A stretch of DNA of 64,000 nucleotides from the NCBI RefSeq assembly GCF_021917145.1, contig NC_061072.1:13804742-13868741 (forward strand), given 5' to 3'. Position numbers and translations under genes: made by a program. The stretch comes from Hypomesus transpacificus (Eukaryota; Chordata; Actinopteri; Osmeriformes; Osmeridae). The notes under the pieces were generated by a model that did no database searches, was not told where the DNA came from, and saw only the letters and a program-made list of their open reading frames with translations. This document shows positions 55,750 through 64,000 of the stretch, piece by piece. Within the stretch, counting starts at the first letter, position 1. Every line of letters begins with the position of its first letter.

Positions 55750-58592
55750 ATCGTCATGTTTAATACAATAAAATAATGTTTACATAGGCATTCCTTTGAT
55801 GAAGTAATTTAACATTGTATTGGCCCAGATTCAAAAAGGGGCCATAGAGTATGGCAATATTTCGCAAATTCACAATATTTCTTTTTTTAGGGATTTTGCC
55901 TCCCAATACTACTATATACTTTTTTTTTCTTTTTTTTGTGCAAATCATTTAAAATATATTCTAGAGGACACTAGCATTTACCACTGGAAACCATTTAAAA
56001 TGTTCCCTCTAAAAACAGGATTGTTTTCCCTTCAATTCCATTCCAAAACAAGTAGAGCACACCCTCCTTTCAGTACCGGTTGGGCACTACATCACTGATC
56101 AGAGATTCATGTGTCGAGGGGATTCAAGGGTGCTACTGTGTGATAAAGGTACAGTATGAGTAGTTGGTAACATTTCTAATGGCTGCCAGGATACTGTTCC
56201 CCATCTGGCTTCTAGAAATATTGTGTGATAGTGTAGAAAAAGAAAAAAAGAAAAAGACTGGAAAAAAGAAATGGCAAATAAATTAAATCTAGCAACAAAT
56301 GTTTTCCCAGTGTTACTGACTAGTGGTAGCAATACAATTTGGAGAAAATGCAATGTGTGAATGGGGACATGTGGATTGTGAATGGTCAGAATTATTATGA
56401 CCAGTAATAGCTGCCTCTGTAGATAACAGATTATTTTGGACTTTTTGACAAACATGCAGTGCAACACCGACCTTACAGCTGTGCATGTGTGCTTTCAAGA
56501 CTCCCAAGGCATCGTCTTGTTAAGGGCAAATAAAATAAAATATTGAATTGAATATTGGATACTCAATGCATAAAGTGCCATTACGACAAAATATTTTAAA
56601 ATTTGTTTTTTTATATGGACTTTTAGTCCTTAAATTTAAAGTGTTTGTCAATGCAGAGTAATTACATAATTTTTACCAAAATGACTATTTATTGTTCGAG
56701 TAGAAGGCATCAATTTTGAAATGAAATTTTTGAAATTAATCAAAAACTATTAATTATAAATTTTTAAGTGGGATCTTAAATTGGACTATAAAATAAAGGG
56801 ACACCCACATTTTCTTAATTTTCTTTTATCTTTTTTTCCCAAACATTTCAGGCATTTTCTCATTTCAAATTAGTGCACACTATGCTTGCATTGAATTTAT
56901 AAAAAAAAAAGACAATGCTTGGTGCCTTTTACTGACAATATATCACATTGATATACAGTTAAACAATGTGGTCATTTGTGCTTTTAGCCAAGATTAAAAT
57001 CATCTTTAAAATAATTGTTCCTCAGGTCTGACAAACAAATTCTTCACTGCATTGTTTCTGCACAACATGACTTGGTAAATATAAAAGATTTAAGATAAGA
57101 AATTGGCAGCGTTGCGCAAGAAACAAGAAAATGAGTTTAAAGCCATTAAAGTCCATTCATGAGATAAATAACTAAACCCTGGCACTGATAAAATACAGGG
57201 ACAACAAGCCCATTATTTTGATAATATGTATATACAATACATTCACTTCACTGGTCAAAGTTTAAATGACGAGCAATAAAAGTTAGAGAACTGTTTATAC
57301 TGCCAGCCTTGTAATCTTCAACTTGATGAAAAATGCATGTAGCCTACATACAGAAACCTGGCGAATCGTCCAGTTTTGTCCTCATTTCTTAAAAGATTAA
57401 ATATTTCCTGTGCCCATGATCCACACTCACAACTGTTTTGTTACAAAGCAGCGTCACAACTTGCTGGCTATGGTGTCTGTGAGGCTCAGTAACACAAACA
57501 AGTGTTAATCCCGCTACTTGGTAACCTGAGGTTGATCACGATTCCATTAACATCTACATCTCCCATAAGTATTCCGGCCACTAATGTTAAATCATTTTGA
57601 TTCAATATGTCTTATGATGTGCTGTATGTTGAAGGCTTTGCTTTAGGAGTTATTCTTGAGGACTAATGACAGAATAAAAACAAACACAGATATCCAAAAA
57701 TGAAAGAATCCGGTTCCCAGCTTTACATTTGTCACCACCTGACTAATTTCAGTAAAGTCTGTCTGTTCAAGCTATCTTTCATGATGTAAAGTGCTTTATA
57801 TTGACTAGTGTACATCCTTGACAGTTATCATGCCACTGATTTGTTATTGGCAAGGTTGTTGTCTCTATAACCTCAGTACTCTGACTTTAACAACAGTACT
57901 TTCCAATTCACAAGGACGACTGTTAAGTGCAGAGTTCCGGAATGTTCTCAACTGCTTTTAAAAAGGTAGTATATAACAATGCGATTAAATTCCAAAACTA
58001 TGTAAAACTTAACATTGTGAATGTTTAAAGTCATGAATGGTATGACAACTTTGCTCAACTGTTGATCGTTGTTTTTTAAGGATTGCTCTAAGAACACTGG
58101 ACAAATCTTGGTCAGAGGAACATACACTATAATCTACGTAAAGCACCCATATCCATATTAGGACAAGCTTGGAACCTGATGCAACCATTATCAGATATAA
58201 CCCACATCCCCAACTCTAAAAACAACCTTTACATGAATGGCAGCAAATTTCCGGGTTTGTAAAATAACATGGATATTTCACACTGCCTGTCGACAAGGAT
58301 CACACACCAAATGTGACATCATTATTCCAAGGAATAACCTGAAGAAGAGGCATGCATCACCACCAACACACAAAGTGCCACTGTAGAAATGGGTTTTGGA
58401 GAGTTTGTTAAGGGCCCAGCCACGCTACACGTGCAAAACGGCGTACATGCCCAAACGGTGCAGCGTCCCGCTGGGCCTGGGTCATCCCTGAATGTTTCGA
58501 CCGCTCGGTCAGTGCGTAAAGAAGTCAAGTCAAGTTAGTCAGAGGGGGGAGGGGGGGGGGGGGGGGGGAAAGGGCTCGGTCGTCGTAGGCGG
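55750..58592. other. AT-rich interval, casp7 3' UTR and convergent gene ends
   Basis: The TRIM-like gene and casp7 converge. The sequence is AT-rich with no coding signal. A minus-strand AATAAA at 56688-56693 could end a long casp7 3' UTR. A G run at about 58541-58568 lies just past the casp7 stop codon and is a C run in the transcript. Confidence 0.5.
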
Positions 58593-61500
58593 TCAGTTGA
58601 AGTACAGCTCTTTGGTCAGCATGGAGACCACACACGGGATCTGCTTCTTCTCGCTAAAGCGCGGGTCTTCAGACCACGACTCAAAGCTGGTGGCCACCAT
58701 GTAGTTGACCCTCGTCAGGATCTGCATGATCTCCAGCTGCTTGCCGAACTCGTTGAGGACGTTGCAGAGTGCCTGGACGAACCAGGAGCCTCGCCCCGGA
58801 TTCCTCCATGAGTAATATCCTGGAAGAGCAGCGGTGTCACTCCCTCGCCATGGTCGTACAAACGCACAAACATGTACCCGACACGTAGGCATACACGCAC
58901 ATACATGCACAGGACTTCAAGTGAACAATTGGATGTGCATTACCAGCCATTATGGTTGATGGAGCCAACCAGGGTAGGTGTGAGTCGGTGGCGAGGCTGG
59001 CTGTGGGGTGGCTGTCAGACTAGCGGTGAAGGGTGCAAGCAGCTGGGTAACAAGGCTACCTGGAAATGTTTGGGAGTTCTGGGGTTTACCTGGCACGGTG
59101 GAGTAGGCAAAGAGGAAATCCGCCTCAACGGGAATTTTATGCCTGGGATTTGCATCGGTCTCCAGGGTGTCGTTTGGGGGCCCCGAATCTGTCTGGATCC
59201 CATCGTCAAACTCTGAGCCCCGACATGCCTGTCGTGGGACATTAAATGAAATGGAATTCATTATCGTGAACCGTATTTCCACAACATTCTCCCCCACCCC
59301 ATTTTTTTTCATGCCGGTAGCATAAAGCGTCTCTTTAACTGTAATGACCTTAGTAATTCTCTCATTTGAACATTTCACAAGCTCCACCCCCTCCTTATGT
59401 GCTGTTAGGATGGTCAACATGGCCCTATGGTTTTAGGGAATACGTGCTTACCTGAATGAAGAAGAGTTTGGGCTTGCCCACTAAGCTCTTGCACATGTCT
59501 CCCCTGAAAAGCGACGTCATGGTCTTGATGGGCATGGCTCCGTCCGTGCCGTAGATCATGCCCTCCTCACCGTGACTCAGCAGGATGCAGGCGAAGCACG
59601 AGCTGTCCGTGTGGTCCTCCTCCGAGGCTGGATTTCAGAGAAGAAGAGCAAAGGAACAGAGAAGATGGAGACGTCCAGAACCCACCGCTCACACATTCAC
59701 ATCCGGCAACCCTACAAACAACGGGCTGTGTCGGAGAACCTATTCAAAGTGAAGTGCTTCACACTAAACCCAGAGTGCACGCAGTTCTAAGGAGCTGGGT
59801 CTAATTACAGAGCGTGGGGAGCCTTGTTAGCCACGCTGGACCACTGCTTTCCCCAAGCTCTCCACTCAAGACATTAGCCAACTGCAAGCCCCCGAGGGGC
59901 CCCCACCGGGGCTGGTTCCTCACCCTCTCTGAGCAGACGCTCCATCTTCTCACAGGTCTGGTCGTTGTAGATGCAGACCTCGAAGCCCAGGCTCTTGAAG
60001 CACTTGAACAGCTCGCCTGCGTCTCTGTCCGTGCCGTTGCGTACATTCATCCCTGCAGCACAGTATGTCACAGCCTTATTAGATTCACAGCTTAAAATTT
60101 TATTTGTAGAAATATGTCAATTTCTATACATTTTTAAGTGGTAATTAAGTACTGGCCAATTATAGGTCTAAATCAAACAATGGAATATCAGTTATCAAGT
60201 TAAACTATGTACATTACACAAGGTAACTTCTGTTATCAAACCTTTATAAGACACACATGACACTTTCTGTATTAATTGAGAGGCATCCATGTTTCCCTTA
60301 AAGTTAGAATCTAGAGAATCAGTCCTGAAAGGATCACAGGACATTTGTCAGAGAAAAAAAAAGGCTGCTCAATTCTAGTAGGGTGCAAGGATAGCCCAGG
60401 TCTGACAGAACCTAAAAGGAATAGAATATCTCCTTGTTCTACAATGTCTTTGGTGGGTGAGTGCCCTAGTTTCAGTGTATGACGGAACATTCTGGAGATA
60501 ACCTTCATGAAGCTGCAAAAAGCCTCAAAGGTGGTAATTGGTGATAAGCAACTCGTCAGTTTAGACCATCAGATATGTTGAAAAAAAAAGTGTGTCCACC
60601 CCATAATTCCCATTAAACGAACAAAGCCCATACCCGTCTTTTCGTCAAAGTTCTTGTTGTTGATGATGATGCACTTGCCCATGCGCTGGTGGCTCATCTT
60701 ATACTGGAATGTTGGTGAAACGATTCTGTAATGGCTTTCAGAAGAGTAATCCTGCTCCCGCGCCTGGCCATCCTTATTCTTCTTACTGGGGAGGAAGACA
60801 GACGAACAGGTTCCACACACGTTTCAAATAGACAAGCAATGTGTAGGGAATGTATATTCCATAAGGAAATCCCAAACGATTGTGGGGTAGGCTAGTTGTC
60901 AAGGGTTAGGGTTAGGGCTAGTTGTCAACCCTGTAAAACTGCAGCCTGTTCTGCCTAAATACTTAAGTAAGAGTAAAAGTATATTAGATTCACTACTACC
61001 AACAAACAGGGTTGTTTGACACACTTCATTCAGATAACTCAGGACACAGCAGATCTAGAATTTTCTCACATAGGATTTTCCCTATTCTCTATTTGATACA
61101 GATATACGTAGTTGTATGTATGTAGACTACAATCCCAGTTCTTCTTACAATTACAAACGTGTCTAATGACAGAAAGCAATACAACAAAAGCAACACTCTC
61201 AACCTCAAATATACAAATATGAAAGGAGGATATGAACAGGGTTTACAGCTAAATGAACAGCAGATCAAGACATCTTGAGTCCTCTAGTCCTCTATCAAAT
61301 GACGACAGCGGAAGTAGGAAAACCACGGAAAATGACACCTTAAGAAGTCGTTTCCGGTCAAAACATTTGCATACCCATTACCTCAACCCACGCCAGGACA
61401 GGCAGTGAGCCAATACTCACCCCAGCTTACAGAATTAGTCACAATATTCACAAACGCCCAGAACCACTTACTCAAAGACCATAGAGCACATACATTTTGA

Positions 61501-63727
61501 AATAAGGCATTAAAGTCATGGCCAAAGCGGTTGCAGAAATCCACTGGAGGGTTAACAATGAAGTTATGACATGTTTGGCTTGCGCAGGTATTAAGAAATC
61601 ATAAGCGAATCAAAGGATATCCAGCGACAGAGTCAATCTTTCACATGAGTGACAATTCTCACAGACCTGTCATATTTCCATTCTCAGAGGGATTCATCCA
61701 GATAGGTGGACCACAGTGGCCTTTTGGGGCTGACAATGTCAGCACCATTTCCAGAAGAGCCTAGTCATCAAGTTACTACCGTAACAATAGGAACCCATGC
61801 TCAGGTAAACACGCCCACACACACAAACACGCACACACAAACAGCCCACCTGGCCACACTCCACTTCACATGTCATCCAGAACTTTACAGAGCTCTCCCC
61901 CATCGTGCCACTGTATAGTGAGTCTGAGAATGGGCAAAGAGCCCCAACTGTGGGACCCATGGGGAGAGGGAGGGGGAGGAGGAAGGGGTGAGTGGAGGGG
62001 GATGGGGGAGGGGATGGAGGGGATGGAGGATGTGATTGGGGAGGGAGGAGGGGATGGAGGTGATGGGGGAGGGTGGAGGGGAGGGAGGATGTGATGGGGG
62101 AGGGAGGAGGGGATGGAGGTGATGGGGGAGGGAGGAGGGGAGGGAGGATGTGATGGGGGAGGGAGGAGGGGAGGGAGGATGTGATGGGGGAGGGAGGAGG
62201 GGAGGGAGGATGTGATGGGAGAGGGAGGAGGGGAGGGAGGGTGTGATGGGGGAGGCCTTACCTGGGTTCCTCATTAAGCGCCACGCCACTCTGCATTTGA
62301 AATGAGTTGCTCCTATCGTCTCGCTTTGGTCTTTTCTTAATTTCAATTCGTTTATCAAACTCCCAGACTCTCCAGCTGTTGTTTCCGTTTTTGTTTGGGA
62401 GGGGGGGGGGGGTCGAGGGATATACACTTTTAATTTTTACCTTGCGCTAGGATCCTGACAAGCTCTCTGCACAGTATGGAGACTGGACTGGCCCGTAATG
62501 TGGACAGGGGTGGCGCACTGTCAGCCCCCTTAGTCAGCAGCCACGCCACGCCACCAGAGCTTTCCAAAGGCCTATTCATACCTGGCCCCTGCACCCCACT
62601 GCTGAGGTCACACAGGGCACCGTGCGTCAAGCTCTGCTGACTAGCCCAGAATCGGCCTCTCGCACGCGCACGCATGTGCGGTTATGACACATAGCCTGTG
62701 GGGTCATCGGTGTGCTGTAATGAGCGGCTGAGGGGTTGTTAGCGGTGTCGTACACAGTACATGGGTAACAGAGACAGGTTGTAGGCCGACATTTTGGTTC
62801 TAACTCATTGATGTTCTACATGTAAGCGAGGGACAAATGATGTACAGTACTCAAAAATGCTGTTGCGTATAGGCTAACTATTTACAGTGTGGGTGAAAAG
62901 TTCAACATTCTCATGTACTGATAACAATACATGTTATAATAATAATATAAATAATAATGATACCGCTTATGGGAGAATAACTATGAGACTGATTGGCATC
63001 TCCCAAAGCATCCTTTTCCCTTTCTCATGTTTTTGTCATGCTATGAATAGGCCTAAATAATGGGAATATGTTCAGGTGGATGGGATTCACAACACATGGG
63101 TCTTGATCCTCCCCCCATGGTCAGTTCAGTATTCTATATTGCTTCACCTGTGAGGCTATTTTCCCTTCGCACTCTGTTTGTAAGAATCCTTTTAGGGATC
63201 TAGGAAACACCCAGGTACATGGTAAACCCCACTGGGATATTTTCATTCTAGAAACTCATGCACACTGTGATGCAATTCACTTGGAATATTTTCAAAAATT
63301 AGTATCGGTATCTATTGCTTACAGGCCATACATTACCATAAGAGTGGTGCCCCCTAGTGATCAAAGACAAGAACATACCTGCCAAAACCCCTTCCTGATG
63401 TGAGAAAAAATGTACCTGTATAAATCAATCAAATCTAAACTGGACAAAGACAATAAATATAAGAGTAAAAAGTAAATTAATAAAAGTTTCAAAATGTGTC
63501 AATGGACATTGGTTTGCTAATTCGTATCGTTCTGTATTTCACAAACTTGTCTGTGGACTGTTTTGTCGGAATACAGTCTTTTACGTTTGGCTGTTTGACT
63601 GAGACTGTTGGGCTCACCGTCCAAAGAGAAGGAATCTTCCCCTTCGGTCAGGTCTGGCGTCAGTGCTGTCTTCCTCATACACCTCATCATCATTTTCGAA
63701 CTTTGGAACCTCAGATTCTCCAGCCAT
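58593..63727 (-). CDS. casp7: Caspase-7, 6 coding exons
   Basis: Exons on the complement: 63618-63727, 60634-60785, 59924-60052, 59452-59627, 59090-59228, 58593-58819. They join in phase to 310 aa (human 303). After a short acidic prodomain ([20 protein letters not shown]) comes a basic patch RKKNK, comparable to the human lysine exosite. The large subunit follows, with [12 protein letters not shown], catalytic His149 in LLSHGEEG and catalytic Cys191 in FFIQACRG. The inter-subunit cleavage site is IQTD203|SGP. The small subunit has [20 protein letters not shown] and ends in [10 protein letters not shown]. Known role: cytosolic executioner protease, activated by initiator caspases, cutting after DEVD-type sites. 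An acceptor AG lies directly before the ATG, so a non-coding first exon is expected farther right, perhaps outside the window. Compared with human the linker has extra residues LETD after NDT. Caspase-3 is less likely given the N-terminus and neighbours. Confidence 0.95.
60889..60931. repeat. Direct repeat flanking a short GGGTTA tract
   Basis: CTAGTTGTCAA occurs at about 60891 and again near 60919, flanking AGGGTTAGGGTTAGGG. Only about two telomere-like units are present, in the casp7 intron between exons 1 and 2. Confidence 0.7.
61960..62255. repeat. Purine-rich minisatellite, about 31-bp unit
   Basis: Repeated GATGTGATGGGGGAGGGAGG and AGGGGAGGGAG blocks in the first casp7 intron. The tract is almost pure G/A on the plus strand, and a 180-codon proline/serine-rich ORF on the other strand is a by-product. 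Confidence 0.9.
62401..62413. repeat. G homopolymer run
   Basis: An uninterrupted G run in the casp7 intron, close to the purine minisatellite. Length may be unreliable. Confidence 0.8.
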
Positions 63728-64000
63728 CTGTACCGAAAACACATGTGGGCTTAGTTATAAGTAGTTGTACGTTTAACATTTTGAACATAAAACAGGAGGA
63801 CTGTGTACAAATGACATTCAAACAGCATGGTGGAGTTATGGCACTCTGAAGATGTTTCACAACGGCCTGTTTAAAATGTCGAGATACTGTACACGTTTTG
63901 TTGTTTACTAGCTAGTTAGACAAGTAGGCTAGATGGATTGTACTTGACCCGACACATCACCTCAGTGCTAGTACCATCACCACCAAAAGTGTGCTTGTGA
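63728..64000 (-). other. casp7 5' intron or 5' UTR region
   Basis: Lies upstream of the casp7 start codon. The AG directly before the ATG suggests an intron here leading to a non-coding exon. No promoter element is assigned. Confidence 0.4.

Noticed and set aside
60898..60917. Interstitial telomeric repeat
   Set aside because: Only about two TTAGGG-like units are present, well within chance.
61885..62427. 180-codon proline/serine-rich ORF on the minus strand
   Set aside because: It is a by-product of the purine-rich minisatellite read on the other strand.

Overview
The window is nuclear DNA from a bony fish, most likely a euteleost. The evidence is spliced genes with short introns and GT-AG boundaries, proteins that read as fish orthologues of vertebrate genes, fish-type tRNA-derived SINEs with the shared tail GTCGCTCTGGATAAGAGCG, palindromic fish MITEs, and many CA, CT and AT microsatellites and minisatellites. 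I see no prokaryotic or viral gene, CRISPR array or rRNA.

Six genes form a block whose order and orientation match human 10q25.3 as I recall it. From left to right they are the last two coding exons of ccdc186 (+, about 3.2-5.8 kb); intronless adrb1 (-, 14.5-15.7 kb); nhlrc2 (-, 12 coding exons, 19.1-31.1 kb); dclre1a/SNM1A (+, 9 coding exons, 31.7-40.8 kb); plekhs1 (-, 17 coding exons, 44.3-51.3 kb); and casp7 (-, 6 coding exons, 58.6-63.7 kb). Between plekhs1 and casp7, where I know of no gene in mammals, is a fish-type TRIM coiled-coil plus PRY/SPRY gene (+, 53.6-55.5 kb). I cannot find a RING or B-box exon for it.

These are independent housekeeping or signalling genes, not an operon or pathway: trafficking (ccdc186), catecholamine signalling (adrb1), an NHL-repeat thioredoxin-fold protein (nhlrc2), DNA crosslink repair (dclre1a), PI3K-linked adaptor signalling (plekhs1), innate immunity (TRIM) and apoptosis (casp7). 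The one clear regulatory arrangement is the head-to-head pair nhlrc2/dclre1a, with start codons 534 bp apart.

Points for a second look: a one-base frameshift inside an otherwise intact nhlrc2; a GC-AG intron and a palindromic MITE 18 bp from a splice donor in dclre1a; a PDZ-like C-terminus, a YxxM motif and a repeated YDYP motif in plekhs1; the TRIM-like gene without a visible N-terminal half; an extra acidic segment in the caspase-7 linker; and a 14-bp perfect stem-loop downstream of nhlrc2. Exon boundaries were assigned by hand from reading frame and splice consensus and have not been tested against transcripts. I see no convincing undescribed system.
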